From contig JAAYNJ010000010.1 of the NCBI GenBank assembly GCA_012520915.1, positions 62,001-126,000 on the forward strand: 64,000 nt of DNA, given 5' to 3'. The position numbers and the translations under genes are program-made. Below the pieces are notes generated by a model. That model ran no database searches. It saw nothing but the letters and a program-made list of their open reading frames with translations, and was not told where the DNA came from. Positions 1 through 9,429 of this stretch are shown here, piece by piece. Each line of letters opens with the position of its first letter. Positions within the stretch are counted from its first letter, which is position 1. The stretch is from Oscillospiraceae bacterium. GTDB lineage: Bacteria; Bacillota; Clostridia; Oscillospirales; Ruminococcaceae.

Positions 1-2
1 AC

Positions 3-1058
3 GTAACATCTCTGAACTATGTGCAGGGAATGGAAATATTGGAATCAAGTACTTATAGTGATTGGACCGAATACGATGTCGGAAGAATCATTTGGGACAG
101 TCTCAACACCGGAAACAGAAACGGAAGAGCCGTAGGCTTTGACGGAAGATTCAATAAAATTTTCGGAATCGGAGCAAGCAACAATCTTGACAGCGAACAT
201 GCCGGATCAAGGTATACAAAAGGTTATATGGACTATCTTTCCGAAGACAATATTTACAGTATGCTCAGAGATACGGGCAATATGTTTATCAGCAATGGTC
301 CCGAACTCAGATTTACGCTTGGGAATATTCCGATGGGCGGTGATTTAAGAGTAAATCCGGGAGAAGAGATCAATGCAGAGATTTACGTGCATTCTGAAAA
401 CCCGATAACCGAAATCAAACTCATGAGATATGAGATTAACGGTAAAGTGGAAAAACAGAATCCTTTTATGGATTTGGAAGAATACTTTGAAGGACAGAAT
501 GTATATTCATTCCACGCTGTAATTCCCATAGTCCCCGCAGTTGATGAAAGCGGAGCGGTTATTGATCAGTTTTACCGTGTCGAAGTATATACCGAAAGCG
601 CATATTATTATGACGGGGAAAGAGTCGGAGAGAATAGAGAGATAGTTGACAGAGGAATAGCCCTGTCAAACCCGATTTGGGTTGCAGGAACCGATATGGG
701 AAGCAACGATACATCGATTATTGATATCGGATACGAAGAGAGTCCTCCTGTCGGTATTTTCGGCTTGGATATTGATCTTTCGTTTTTGAACGATTACGTG
801 AAGGATGCAACGGAGTCATTTTTTGACAAAGAGATCTTTGTAGCGAAGTTGTCTGAATCCGATAACGGAAGCATATATGTAGAAAAGGGCGATGCCTTTG
901 CAATAAAGGGATTAAAGGTAGAGGTAAAGGACAACCAAATCTACACGATAAATTACCATAAATATAACTCCGAAGTGATGGCGGATAAAATTACCATATC
1001 GGTGACATCGGATAACAGATCAAAGACATTCACAGAAACGATATATATCGTTAGTTAA
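3..1058 (+). CDS. C-terminal part of a probable CehA/McbA-family (PHP-like) metallohydrolase, 5' cut by window edge
   Basis: The reading frame is open to the left edge, so the true start lies outside the window; a GTG at 21 is the first possible internal start but is probably not the real one. About 350 residues are visible. The stretch around residues 75-105, ending in FISNGPELRFTLGN and followed by a GGDL turn and a beta-rich region, matches the region after the PHP metal site in CehA/McbA proteins, where a conserved SNGP motif precedes an immunoglobulin-like tail. The metal-binding N-terminal half is not visible, so substrate and activity cannot be judged. The family assignment rests on motif resemblance only. 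Confidence 0.55.
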   Translation, partial: VTSLNYVQGMEILESSTYSDWTEYDVGRIIWDSLNTGNRNGRAVGFDGRFNKIFGIGASNNLDSEHAGSRYTKGYMDYLSEDNIYSMLRDTGNMFISNGPELRFTLGNIPMGGDLRVNPGEEINAEIYVHSENPITEIKLMRYEINGKVEKQNPFMDLEEYFEGQNVYSFHAVIPIVPAVDESGAVIDQFYRVEVYTESAYYYDGERVGENREIVDRGIALSNPIWVAGTDMGSNDTSIIDIGYEESPPVGIFGLDIDLSFLNDYVKDATESFFDKEIFVAKLSESDNGSIYVEKGDAFAIKGLKVEVKDNQIYTINYHKYNSEVMADKITISVTSDNRSKTFTETIYIVS

Positions 1059-1071
1059 TAGTTCCATGTAA

Positions 1072-1107
1072 AAAAGCGTCGGTTTTTTTAGACCGACGCT
1101 TTTTTTA
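1072..1107. terminator. Bidirectional intrinsic terminator
   Basis: An AAGCGTCGGT / ACCGACGCTT stem with a short T-rich loop is followed by a T run on the plus strand and preceded by an A run. It can therefore end both the metallohydrolase transcript and the convergent metG-tatD transcript. Confidence 0.85.
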
Positions 1108-1108
1108 T

Positions 1109-1876
1109 TTAAAAATTAAATAGCCTGCAGGCGTTTTCCGCTGCAATATCTACTATTTGTTTTGGAGAATAGTCACCTCTAATCTCTGCAATTTTTTCCG
1201 CCGCAACGGATATCATGTCGGATGTGCATATCCTGCCCCTCAAATTGTATGGAGGAAGATATGGAGCGTCTGTCTCCAACAACAAGTATTCTATTGGTAT
1301 GGACTTAACCGATTCAATTTCGTTTTTAGAATCCGGATAGGTTACGGCGCAACCGAAACCGAGATATACTCCCAAATCAGTGAGTTTCCGGGCGAGCTCG
1401 GCGTCTCCGGAATACCTGTGAACTACTGCTTTAGGTTTGAATATTTCCAACGCTTTAAGTATATCTTCATGGGCATCTCTGTCATGGACTACCAGCGGCA
1501 GAGAATGATTCAAAGAAAGTCTTATCTGTTCGTAAAAGACTTCAAGCTGTATTTCGCGCGGACTGTTGTCGTAAAAATAGTCCAGACCCGTTTCTCCGAC
1601 CGCAACTACTTTAGGTGTTTTCAGAAGATCTTCCAGTGAGTCCCGCCAGCCGTCAGATAGGTTATCGGCATCATGCGGATGCACCCCGACCGCTGCGAAC
1701 ACGAAATCATATATTTGTGACAATTCTACTGAAAAATACGAAGATTCGACAGAACTTGAACAGTTGACAATGCCCCTGACACCGAGGGCTTCGAGTGAAC
1801 TCAGTGTGGCATGGCGAATGAAGTCAAACTTTTCGTCATCGTAATGTGCATGAGTATCTATAATTCCTTCTATCAT
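1109..1876 (-). CDS. tatD: TatD family metal-dependent deoxyribonuclease
   Basis: A 255-residue TIM-barrel hydrolase of the TatD/YabD family, thought to cleave DNA with a divalent-metal centre in the cytoplasm. Visible metal-site motifs are DTHAHYDD at residues 7-14, the GETGLDYFYD segment near residue 95, VVHDRDAHED near 127 and the ETDAPYLPP motif near 200, in family order and spacing. It lies just downstream of metG on the same strand with a 32-bp gap, the metG-tatD order common in Firmicutes (metS-yabD), so it is probably co-transcribed. It ends against the convergent terminator. Confidence 0.92.
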   Translation of the reverse strand: MIEGIIDTHAHYDDEKFDFIRHATLSSLEALGVRGIVNCSSSVESSYFSVELSQIYDFVFAAVGVHPHDADNLSDGWRDSLEDLLKTPKVVAVGETGLDYFYDNSPREIQLEVFYEQIRLSLNHSLPLVVHDRDAHEDILKALEIFKPKAVVHRYSGDAELARKLTDLGVYLGFGCAVTYPDSKNEIESVKSIPIEYLLLETDAPYLPPYNLRGRICTSDMISVAAEKIAEIRGDYSPKQIVDIAAENACRLFNF

Positions 1877-1908
1877 TAAAATCTCCGAAAATCGATAGAT
1901 GTTTGATT

Positions 1909-3828
1909 TTATCTAATCCTGGAACCTTCGCTTACCTTGTCATCCAAAAAGAGAAGGACGGCTTTTTCGTTGTCGTCGCTTGAAAGCAGCATACCTTCAC
2001 TGACGATACCCCGTATTTTTGTCGGTCTCAGGTTTAATACGGCGGCTATCTTTTTGCCTACGAGTTCATCGGGTGAATACCACTCGGCAATACCGGACAC
2101 AATCGTTCTTTCCCGTTCCCCGTCAAAAACTCTGAATTCCAGAAGCTTATCAGCATTTTTAACCTTTTTGCATTCAACTACCTTGACAGCCCTCAGTTCG
2201 ATTCCCATGAATTGATCATAGTCGATTTCTGGCAAACGCTCGGAAACGCATTTCTCGGGCTCTCCGGTTAAAATCTCTTCAAGCGCCTTAAGCTCTTCTT
2301 CAACATCTATCCTCGGAAACAGGACTTTGGTGGGGGATACAGTTGTGTTTTGAGACAACAAACCGAAATCCGAAAGGGAATCAAAAGAAGTCATACCTTC
2401 CGAGGCGCCTATTGCCTTTAAAATTTTGGGCGCGGTGTTGGGCATAAAAGGTGTCAGCATAACGGCGATAATTCTAAGAGTTTCGGAAAGATTATACAAT
2501 ACGCTCGCGAGTCGGGGAGCTTTCTCGTCTTCTTTTGCCAATATCCACGGTTTGGTTTCATCTATATACTTGTTAGCTCTTGAAACGACTTTAAAAATCT
2601 CTATCAAAGCCTGAGGCAGTTGAAGGGAATCGACACAACTTTTGACTTTTTCGAACAATCCTGTCGAAAGTTCAATCAACTCGTCATCGATGCTGTCGGT
2701 CTCTCTGACTGACGGAAGAGTACCGTCAAAATATTTAGTTATCATTGAAACGGTTCTTGAAAGAAGATTTCCCAAATCATTTGCCAAATCCGAGTTGATT
2801 CTGCTTATGAGCCCCTCATTGGTAAAGTTCCCGTCACTTCCGAACTGAATATCACGAATAAGGTAATAGCGCAGCGAGTCAACGCCGTATCTTTCACAAA
2901 GTGTCAGGGGATCTATGACATTTCCGACGCTTTTGCTCATTTTTCCGCCGCCGAACAACAGCCAACCATGACCGAAAACCTTCTTAGGCAGTGGAAGTTC
3001 AAGAGCCATGAGAAGAGAAGGCCAGATAATTGAGTGAAATCTGACAATTTCCTTCGCCATAAGCTGGAGGTCCGCAGGCCAATAGTTATCCATATCGCTA
3101 TAATTGTTATTCTCATAACCCAACGCGGTTATGTAATTCGACAAAGCATCCACCCAGACATAAACGACATGACCCGGGTCAAAATCGACAGGAACACCCC
3201 ACTTTAAAGAAGTTCTCGACACGCAGAGGTCTTCCAAACCCTGGTTGATAAAGCTGATCATCTCGTTCTTCCTGGAAACCGGCAGGAGGAAATCGGGATG
3301 TTCTTCATAGTAATCAAGCAATTTTTCGGCATAGGTGCTCATTCTGAAAAAATACGCTTCTTCAGACGTTTCAGTAAGTTCCCTGCCGCAGTCCGGACAA
3401 AGATTGTCTTTTGTCTGACTATCGGTCCAAAAACTTTCACAAGGCTTACAATAAAGTCCGCTGTAAAAGCCTTTGTATATATCTCCTTTTTCGTACAGCT
3501 TCCTGAAGATTCTTTGTACCGATTTGATGTGGTAGTCATCGGTGGTTCTGATAAAGCGGTCATAGTCGATATTCATGGTTTCCCATAGATTAAATATACC
3601 TGCAACAATTTTATCCACATACTCTTTCGGACTAACTCCGGCGGATTTTGCGGCATCTTCAATTTTTTGCCCATGCTCATCCGTACCTGTTAGAAACATT
3701 ACATCAAAACCTTGCATTCGTTTAAAACGGGCTATTATGTCCGCTGCCACGGTTGTGTAACAATGCCCTATATGAAGATCGGCGGAAGGGTAATAAATCG
3801 GTGTCGTAATATAAAATTTTTCTTTCAT
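1909..3828 (-). CDS. metG: Methionyl-tRNA synthetase with C-terminal tRNA-binding domain
   Basis: Charges tRNA-Met with methionine. The class I signature HIGH is at residues 18-21 (DLHIGHCYT), the knuckle cysteines appear as CKPC and CPDC near residues 125-145, and the KMSKS loop is in GGKMSKSVGN near 300. Roughly the last 105 residues form the OB-fold tRNA-binding (Trbp111-like) domain found in many Firmicutes enzymes. An in-frame ATG lies 12 bases upstream at 3840, but it is part of ATGGAGGAAAAA, which is the Shine-Dalgarno sequence of the ATG at 3828; I therefore start at 3828 (639 residues). A TATAAT-like box on the minus strand at 3868-3873 may be its -10 element. Confidence 0.96.
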   Translation of the reverse strand: MKEKFYITTPIYYPSADLHIGHCYTTVAADIIARFKRMQGFDVMFLTGTDEHGQKIEDAAKSAGVSPKEYVDKIVAGIFNLWETMNIDYDRFIRTTDDYHIKSVQRIFRKLYEKGDIYKGFYSGLYCKPCESFWTDSQTKDNLCPDCGRELTETSEEAYFFRMSTYAEKLLDYYEEHPDFLLPVSRKNEMISFINQGLEDLCVSRTSLKWGVPVDFDPGHVVYVWVDALSNYITALGYENNNYSDMDNYWPADLQLMAKEIVRFHSIIWPSLLMALELPLPKKVFGHGWLLFGGGKMSKSVGNVIDPLTLCERYGVDSLRYYLIRDIQFGSDGNFTNEGLISRINSDLANDLGNLLSRTVSMITKYFDGTLPSVRETDSIDDELIELSTGLFEKVKSCVDSLQLPQALIEIFKVVSRANKYIDETKPWILAKEDEKAPRLASVLYNLSETLRIIAVMLTPFMPNTAPKILKAIGASEGMTSFDSLSDFGLLSQNTTVSPTKVLFPRIDVEEELKALEEILTGEPEKCVSERLPEIDYDQFMGIELRAVKVVECKKVKNADKLLEFRVFDGERERTIVSGIAEWYSPDELVGKKIAAVLNLRPTKIRGIVSEGMLLSSDDNEKAVLLFLDDKVSEGSRIR

Positions 3829-3935
3829 TTTTTCCTCCATCTACAAATAACAAATGCAAGCGTAGCAATTATAACATACCGCTCGATTATGTTCACAGAA
3901 CTATAAAAATATTATTAAATAACAGAAAATATATA

Positions 3936-3964
3936 TTGACTATCGATAAAAAATGTAATATTAT
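3936..3964 (+). promoter_or_regulatory. Predicted sigma-A promoter of the DUF2975 module
   Basis: TTGACT, a 17-base spacer and TATTAT, 42 bases before the start of the DUF2975 gene. Good match and spacing, position-only evidence. Confidence 0.6.
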
Positions 3965-4005
3965 TTCAAAACATGAAGTTATATATTTAAAATATGGAGG
4001 TTAAA

Positions 4006-4506
4006 ATGCAGTCTGAAAACCTGATTCCGGAGAAATCCGCCGTAAAAGTCAAAATCTTAAAAGCTATTATCTACTGCACAATGGTGCTTACGGTTGCAAT
4101 TTTTACTATCTTTTCCCTTTTTATCGGAGATTATCTCAGAGATTACAGAGGGATAGAGAATCAAATGTTGAAGTATTTTCTAATAGGATATTTTTTTGTT
4201 TCAATATTACCGTTTTTATTTGCGCTTATGAGATCTGCGGATATATGCAACATTATTGCCAAAGGGGAAGCTTTTTCAGAGACAACCTTAGAGAAATTGT
4301 CCGGAATAACATATGCATGCTATGCGGAAGCCGGTGTGAACGCCATGTTTGGTTTACTGGTTTATTTTGCGTTTGAATTCAATATGCTCATTTCGAGCTT
4401 TTTTGCGGTGGCGTTATGTGGCGTAATAGCGGTTTTCGTAACGGTGCTCAAAGAACTTGTAAAATCCGCAAAGTGGTTAAAAGACGAAAATATGCTGACA
4501 ATTTAA
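4006..4506 (+). CDS. DUF2975 family four-helix membrane protein
   Basis: A 166-residue integral membrane protein with four hydrophobic segments (about residues 20-45, 60-80, 105-125 and 130-150) and short polar loops, matching DUF2975 proteins. Function is unknown; the family is typically encoded beside a small YozG-type HTH regulator, as here (11-bp gap). An ATG at 3994 is in frame but forms the sequence ATGGAGG that serves as ribosome-binding site for the ATG at 4006, so the later start is preferred. Probably a regulator-associated membrane partner, which is inference from gene pairing. Confidence 0.78.
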   Translation: MQSENLIPEKSAVKVKILKAIIYCTMVLTVAIFTIFSLFIGDYLRDYRGIENQMLKYFLIGYFFVSILPFLFALMRSADICNIIAKGEAFSETTLEKLSGITYACYAEAGVNAMFGLLVYFAFEFNMLISSFFAVALCGVIAVFVTVLKELVKSAKWLKDENMLTI

Positions 4507-4516
4507 CGGGGGAAAA

Positions 4517-4759
4517 ATGATTGTTATTAATTTGGATGTGGTTATGGCAAAGAGAAAGATTGGTTTGACCCAGCTATCGGAAGAAGTCGGTATTACAATG
4601 GCGAACCTCTCAATTCTGAAAAACAACAAGGCGAAAGCAATACGGTTTTCAACTTTGAATGAAATATGCAGAGTGCTCAATTGCCAACCGGGGGATATCC
4701 TGGAATATACAGACGATGAATACGGGGGAGTATTAATAGAGCCGGATAACGGAGTATAA
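4517..4759 (+). CDS. YozG-like XRE-family helix-turn-helix regulator
   Basis: An 80-residue protein made almost entirely of one HTH_3 domain: the helix-turn-helix covers the segments KRKIGLTQLSEEVGI and NLSILKNNKAKAIRFSTL, followed by the typical LNCQPGDILEY ending of YozG-type Cro/CI regulators. It follows the DUF2975 gene after 10 bases with a strong GGGGGAAA ribosome-binding site and precedes the DUF4173 gene by 26 bases, suggesting one operon. Likely a local DNA-binding regulator of this module, perhaps autoregulatory; the operator is not identifiable by eye. Confidence 0.85.
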   Translation: MIVINLDVVMAKRKIGLTQLSEEVGITMANLSILKNNKAKAIRFSTLNEICRVLNCQPGDILEYTDDEYGGVLIEPDNGV

Positions 4760-4785
4760 ATCCGGTGGACGGGAGATCATAAACT

Positions 4786-6270
4786 ATGCATTCAGACAAG
4801 AGAAAATTCAGAATAATTTTGATATCCATATTGGCAAACTCAATATTCTTTACCGATACTTTTCTGTTTCGGTCGGGTTTCGGGATTTTTTTCTCCCTTT
4901 CCTGTTTATTGTTGCTGATAACTTATGTTTTTATTTCCGAGAACAAAAGCGCCGATAGAGCTTACCTGATATTTTTGGTGCCTTCATTACTGACAGCCTT
5001 TTCCTTTTTTCTTTATAGATCTTATGAACAGTATCTGCTTCGGGTTGCTATGTCTCTTTTGATGCTCACTCTGTCCTGTATCGTAATTTCAGGAAAAGCA
5101 GGGCTGATAACAGAGGGCAGTGACCTGAAACTGTTAGGCGAAATATTCATAAAGCCTGTTATAAATATGGTTTTACTTTTCAGGATATTAAAACCGAACC
5201 CGCATAAAACGGAAAAAAACAAAAAGGCGCTCCCTTTGCTGATGGGAGTTTTGGCTTCTTTGCCGATATTATTGTTATTGACTGCACTTTTTTCAGCTGC
5301 GGACAAAAGATTCGAAGGCTTGTTTTTAAAGATACTTGAAGCCTTCAACTTTGAAAACACATTCAGGCTGATATTTGACATTGTTTTGGGAACAATTCTT
5401 GCACTCTGCACTGGAAGTTTTGCGGTTTACAATACGGTGAAATCTTCAGAAGAATCGGTGGAAAGCAAGGCGGATGAAAACTACGGGAAAAAGGTGAAAT
5501 TTGCTATAGGATTTCTATCAGCTATTACTTTTTTAGTATCGATTTTTGCTTTTCTTCAACTTGAATATTTATTTTTCGGACGCCTGCCCGATGAAATTTC
5601 GGCGTCAAAGATTGCCAGAGAAGGATTTTTTGAAATGGCTTTGGCGACGGCGGTAGTGTTTTTCTCCGGTTATATATCAGTAGGAATAGTCGGGAAGAAT
5701 AAACGTGACCTTCCTACTCCGATAAAGATATGTAATATCGGGCTTTGTGTACTTGATTCCGCAATTGTTTTCTCTGCAGCTAAAAAGATGCTTGCTTATA
5801 TTGGAATATTCGGTCTGAGCATAAAGAGAGTATTCACACTTTTTATTATTTTTTCCGTTTTAATAATGCTGTCCATTCTTTTTATAAGATGCCTTTTACA
5901 CAGGATAAATTTGGTTTTTGTGACAGCTGCTGCAATTTCGATTCTATTTTCGATGTATTCCTTGGTAGACAAGGATATGGCTGTTTCGGTATATAACGCA
6001 TCAAAATACATTTCAGGCGGAATAGAACCTGATATCTGTTATTTTTATGAACTTTCGGACAGTTCAATTCCGTCGCTTGTCAATATGAGTAACAATTCGG
6101 ATGAAGGAACTCCGCTGGCTGATTATAAAGACAGCATCAATACCGTAATCGAAGACAAAATCGCAGATTATGGCAAGCCGGCTCTGTTCGATCAATCCCT
6201 TACGGATATTATAATTAATAGAAATATCTCGAATTATATAAATGCGAAAAACAGCACGGTTATCGAATAA
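4786..6270 (+). CDS. DUF4173 family polytopic membrane protein
   Basis: A 494-residue protein with about ten to twelve hydrophobic segments over residues 8-400 and a hydrophilic C-terminal region of about 90 residues. Layout and the segment around RPDEISASKIAREGFFEM-like residues 265-280 (here GRLPDEISASKIAREGFFEM) agree with DUF4173 (formerly grouped with DUF4153). No catalytic motif is visible. It sits directly behind the YozG-type regulator, a neighbourhood I associate with DUF4173 genes. Role unknown; an envelope-stress or transport function would be speculation. Confidence 0.7.
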   Translation: MHSDKRKFRIILISILANSIFFTDTFLFRSGFGIFFSLSCLLLLITYVFISENKSADRAYLIFLVPSLLTAFSFFLYRSYEQYLLRVAMSLLMLTLSCIVISGKAGLITEGSDLKLLGEIFIKPVINMVLLFRILKPNPHKTEKNKKALPLLMGVLASLPILLLLTALFSAADKRFEGLFLKILEAFNFENTFRLIFDIVLGTILALCTGSFAVYNTVKSSEESVESKADENYGKKVKFAIGFLSAITFLVSIFAFLQLEYLFFGRLPDEISASKIAREGFFEMALATAVVFFSGYISVGIVGKNKRDLPTPIKICNIGLCVLDSAIVFSAAKKMLAYIGIFGLSIKRVFTLFIIFSVLIMLSILFIRCLLHRINLVFVTAAAISILFSMYSLVDKDMAVSVYNASKYISGGIEPDICYFYELSDSSIPSLVNMSNNSDEGTPLADYKDSINTVIEDKIADYGKPALFDQSLTDIIINRNISNYINAKNSTVIE

Positions 6271-6352
6271 ATCAAAGCTTGCTATATGTGGTAAACAACA
6301 TTTCTTCGTGATATAATCACTTATAATCATTTTATATGGATTAGAGGTAGTT

Positions 6353-7225
6353 ATGAATAAATATATGATATTTACGGAATCTACGACAGATCTGGGTAAC
6401 GATATGATAAAGAGCCTGGGTATTCAGGTTGTTCCTCTCACATTCACAATAGGGGGCGTTGACCACAAGGAGATGGCGGAAGAAGGTGAAATGACCTATT
6501 CCAAGTTCTACGAGAGATTGAGGAACGGAGAAATGTCATCAACAAGCCAGGTGAACGTATCCGAATTTGAGGATGCTTTTTCACCTTTTTTGGAAGACGG
6601 ATATGACATTCTGCACCTTGCATTTTCCTCAGGTCTTTCCGGAACATGTGATTCCGCGAAGGCGGCGGCGGAAAAACTGGGTAAAAAATATCCGGAACGA
6701 AAAATTATTGTTGTTGATACTTTAGCCGCAAGTCTGGGACAAGGGTTGCTTGTGTGGCATGCGGTTCAGATGAAGAATGAGGGCTCTGCAATTGAAAAAA
6801 CAGCTGACTGGCTGGAGAAAAACAAATTAAATCTCGCCCATTGGTTCACGGTTGACGACCTGGTGTTCTTAAAGAGGGGCGGGAGACTTTCCGGAGCGGT
6901 GGCGTTGATAGGCACGGTTCTCGGGATAAAGCCCGTACTTCATGTGGATAATGACGGACATCTGATAAATGTGTCAAAAATCAGAGGCAGAAAGAACAGC
7001 TTGAATGCACTGGTGAACAAGTTGGGAGAAACAGGTATAAAGCCTAAAAACCAAATGATCTTTGTGTCTCACGGCGACTGCATTGAAGATGCCGAGTATG
7101 TGGCAAAGGAAATCAGGCGTAAATACGGGACATCAAAATTTTATATCAACTTTATAGGACCTGTAATCGGAAGCCATTCAGGCCCCGGAACGGTTGCTCT
7201 GTTTTTCCTGGCTGAAAAACGCTGA
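6353..7225 (+). CDS. DegV family fatty-acid-binding protein
   Basis: A 290-residue two-domain protein of the DegV/FakB family, which binds a single fatty acid and in many Firmicutes presents it to the fatty-acid kinase FakA. The N-terminal signature TESTTDL (residues 9-15), the SSTSQVNVSEF loop near 60, the SSGLSGTCDSA motif near 90 and the C-terminal VISHGD-like segment (here FVSHGDCIEDAEY) are all present in order. It stands alone between the DUF4173 gene and the glycolytic operon; no fakA-like gene is in the window. Ribosome-binding site GAGGTAG six bases before the ATG. Confidence 0.9.
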   Translation: MNKYMIFTESTTDLGNDMIKSLGIQVVPLTFTIGGVDHKEMAEEGEMTYSKFYERLRNGEMSSTSQVNVSEFEDAFSPFLEDGYDILHLAFSSGLSGTCDSAKAAAEKLGKKYPERKIIVVDTLAASLGQGLLVWHAVQMKNEGSAIEKTADWLEKNKLNLAHWFTVDDLVFLKRGGRLSGAVALIGTVLGIKPVLHVDNDGHLINVSKIRGRKNSLNALVNKLGETGIKPKNQMIFVSHGDCIEDAEYVAKEIRRKYGTSKFYINFIGPVIGSHSGPGTVALFFLAEKR

Positions 7226-7241
7226 TTGAATTGAAAGTTTC

Positions 7242-7284
7242 CGGTTAGATTAAAAAGAAAACTCTTCTTAATCTAACCGTTTTA
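7242..7284 (+). terminator. Intrinsic terminator after degV
   Basis: A perfect 12-bp stem (CGGTTAGATTAA with its complement at 7268-7279) and a 14-base loop, followed by only four T residues. Strong stem, weak U tract. Confidence 0.7.
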
Positions 7285-7298
7285 AATGCGATATTTTC

Positions 7299-7327
7299 TT
7301 GAAAAACAGGGATTGGGAAGTTATAAT
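7299..7327 (+). promoter_or_regulatory. Predicted sigma-A promoter of pgk-tpiA-gpmI
   Basis: TTGAAA, 17-base spacer, TATAAT, ending 38 bases before the pgk start codon. Confidence 0.75.
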
Positions 7328-7365
7328 TTTAAGGACAGACCAAAATCAGATTAGGAGATGAAATA

Positions 7366-8550
7366 ATGAACAAATTAAATAAAATGACGGTTGAAGATCT
7401 CGAAGTATCAGGGAAAAAGGTGCTGGTTCGTTGTGATTTCAATGTTCCTATGTCTAACGGTGAGATAACCGATGACAAAAGAATTGTCGAAAGTCTGAAG
7501 ACTGTTAAATATCTCATTGACAAAGATGCTAAAGTTATCCTCTGCTCTCATTTGGGAAGACCGAAAGGAGAGTTTAACAATGAATTCTCCCTGAAAGCAG
7601 TAGCTGAAAGACTCTCCGAACTTCTCGAAATAAAAGTAATTATGACTGAGGACGTTGTGGGGGATGATGCGGTAGAGAAGGCGTCAAATCTTAAGAATGG
7701 TGAGGTTTTGCTTTTAGAAAATGTGCGTTTTCATGCAGAAGAGGAAAAGAACGATGCGGATTTTGCAAAAAAATTGGCTTCGCTTGCCGAACTCTATGTG
7801 AATGATGCTTTCGGCACCTCGCACAGAGCACACGCTTCGACTGCCGGCGTTGCGGATTATCTTCCGTCCGCAGTCGGTTATTTGATTCAAAAAGAAATTA
7901 ATTTTATGGGAAAAGCGCTGGAAGACCCGAAGCGTCCTTTTGTTGCCATTCTTGGGGGAGCAAAAGTGTCGGATAAAATCGGAGTTATCAACAACCTCCT
8001 CACAAAGGTGGACAAACTCCTGATAGGTGGTGCTATGGGATATACTTTTCTCAAAGCGGAGGGTGTGCCCGTCGGAAATTCAAGAGTTGAGGAAGATAGA
8101 TTGGAAGAGGCTAAAAAGATGCTTTCCGATGCGAAGGCAGCGGGGGTTGAGATGCTGATTCCGGTTGACTCCGTATGCGGAAACAAATTTTCAGAAGACA
8201 GTGAAGCCGTGGTTTATGACGAAGTTCCCGACGGATGGATGGGGCTTGATATCGGCCCGAAGACCGTTGAATTGTTCTCCGAAGCGATTAAAAATGCCGG
8301 AACTGTTGTTTGGAACGGACCTATGGGTGTTTTTGAGTGGGCCAACTTTGCTAACGGAACGAAAGAAGTGGCAAAGGCCATTGCCGAAAGCGGAGCGATT
8401 AGCATAATTGGCGGCGGAGATTCCGCTGCTGCAGTCGAACAACTCGGATTTGCAGAAAAAATGTCTCACATAAGCACCGGCGGAGGAGCGTCTCTTGAGT
8501 TTTTGGAAGGCATTGAGCTTCCCGGAATAGCCGCAATTAATGATAAATAG
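7366..8550 (+). CDS. pgk: Phosphoglycerate kinase
   Basis: Converts 1,3-bisphosphoglycerate and ADP to 3-phosphoglycerate and ATP in glycolysis. The 394-residue protein has family length and shows [14 protein letters not shown] near residue 20, the substrate-binding [10 protein letters not shown] near 60, [15 protein letters not shown] near 190, the nucleotide-site NGPMGVFEW near 320 and the closing [13 protein letters not shown] and [13 protein letters not shown] motifs. First gene of an operon with tpiA (62-bp gap) and gpmI; gapdh and enolase, often in the same cluster, are not here. Start chosen at the ATG behind TTAGGAGATG. Confidence 0.98.
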   Translation: MNKLNKMTVEDLEVSGKKVLVRCDFNVPMSNGEITDDKRIVESLKTVKYLIDKDAKVILCSHLGRPKGEFNNEFSLKAVAERLSELLEIKVIMTEDVVGDDAVEKASNLKNGEVLLLENVRFHAEEEKNDADFAKKLASLAELYVNDAFGTSHRAHASTAGVADYLPSAVGYLIQKEINFMGKALEDPKRPFVAILGGAKVSDKIGVINNLLTKVDKLLIGGAMGYTFLKAEGVPVGNSRVEEDRLEEAKKMLSDAKAAGVEMLIPVDSVCGNKFSEDSEAVVYDEVPDGWMGLDIGPKTVELFSEAIKNAGTVVWNGPMGVFEWANFANGTKEVAKAIAESGAISIIGGGDSAAAVEQLGFAEKMSHISTGGGASLEFLEGIELPGIAAINDK

Positions 8551-8612
8551 ACGACAGTCAGGATTTAAATTTGAATATCTATAGGCAGACAAACAAATTT
8601 TGAGGTGATGTT

Positions 8613-9383
8613 ATGAATGGTAGTAAAAGAAAAAAGGTTATTGCCGGCAACTGGAAAATGAACAAGACGGCAGCAGAGGCCGCCATGTTGATTGAGAATC
8701 TGATACCTGCCGTCAAAGATGCTGAGTGCGAAGTTGTAATTTTAGTTCCGTTTTTGAATATCAGCACCGCTATTAAGATGTGCGAAGGAACAAATATCAG
8801 AGTAGGAGCACAAAACTGCCATTTTGCTGAGAGCGGTGCTTTTACAGGAGAAATTTCCGTGCCCATGCTGATAGAAGCCGGTGTGGAATTTGTAGTAGTC
8901 GGACACAGTGAAAGAAGACAATACTTCGGGGAAACGGATGATTCGGTAAACAAAAAAGCAAAAGCCGTTATTGAAAACGGTTTGTACGCCATAGTTTGCG
9001 TCGGCGAATCTTTAGAAGAACGCGAAGCCGGAGATACCGAAAAAGTCGTTGGTAAACAAGTAAAAGCGGCGCTGTTTGATGTTTCTTCGGAACATATAGG
9101 CAAATTAATAATTGCATATGAGCCGATTTGGGCCATCGGAACAGGAAGAACAGCTACACCTGAGCAGGCACAGGAAGTGTGTAAATTTATACGCGAAACG
9201 GTGAAAAACCTGTATTCGGATGAAATTGCCGAGAATATGGTGATTCAGTACGGCGGTTCCATGAACCCCGGTAATGCGGAAGAACTGCTTGCGCTTGAAG
9301 ATGTGGATGGCGGACTTATAGGCGGAGCATCACTAAAAGCCGACGACTTTAAAGCAATAGTTGATGCCGCAAATGTTAAATAA
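8613..9383 (+). CDS. tpiA: Triosephosphate isomerase
   Basis: Interconverts dihydroxyacetone phosphate and glyceraldehyde 3-phosphate. The 256-residue TIM barrel carries the N-terminal AGNWKMNKT motif (Lys of the active site), the catalytic histidine in VVGHSERRQYFGE, the catalytic glutamate in AYEPIWAIGTGRTATPEQ and the phosphate-binding YGGSMNPGNA and GGLIGGASL loops. Ribosome-binding site GAGGTGATG precedes the ATG at 8613. Middle gene of the glycolytic operon. Confidence 0.98.
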   Translation: MNGSKRKKVIAGNWKMNKTAAEAAMLIENLIPAVKDAECEVVILVPFLNISTAIKMCEGTNIRVGAQNCHFAESGAFTGEISVPMLIEAGVEFVVVGHSERRQYFGETDDSVNKKAKAVIENGLYAIVCVGESLEEREAGDTEKVVGKQVKAALFDVSSEHIGKLIIAYEPIWAIGTGRTATPEQAQEVCKFIRETVKNLYSDEIAENMVIQYGGSMNPGNAEELLALEDVDGGLIGGASLKADDFKAIVDAANVK

Positions 9384-9429
9384 TACGTCTCTGCTATAGG
9401 AGAATAAAACAATCCATTTTGAGGTGAAG

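Noticed and set aside
8579-9136. 185-codon minus-strand frame opposite tpiA
   Set aside because: Shadow of tpiA; no ribosome-binding site or family resemblance, and tpiA has all catalytic motifs.
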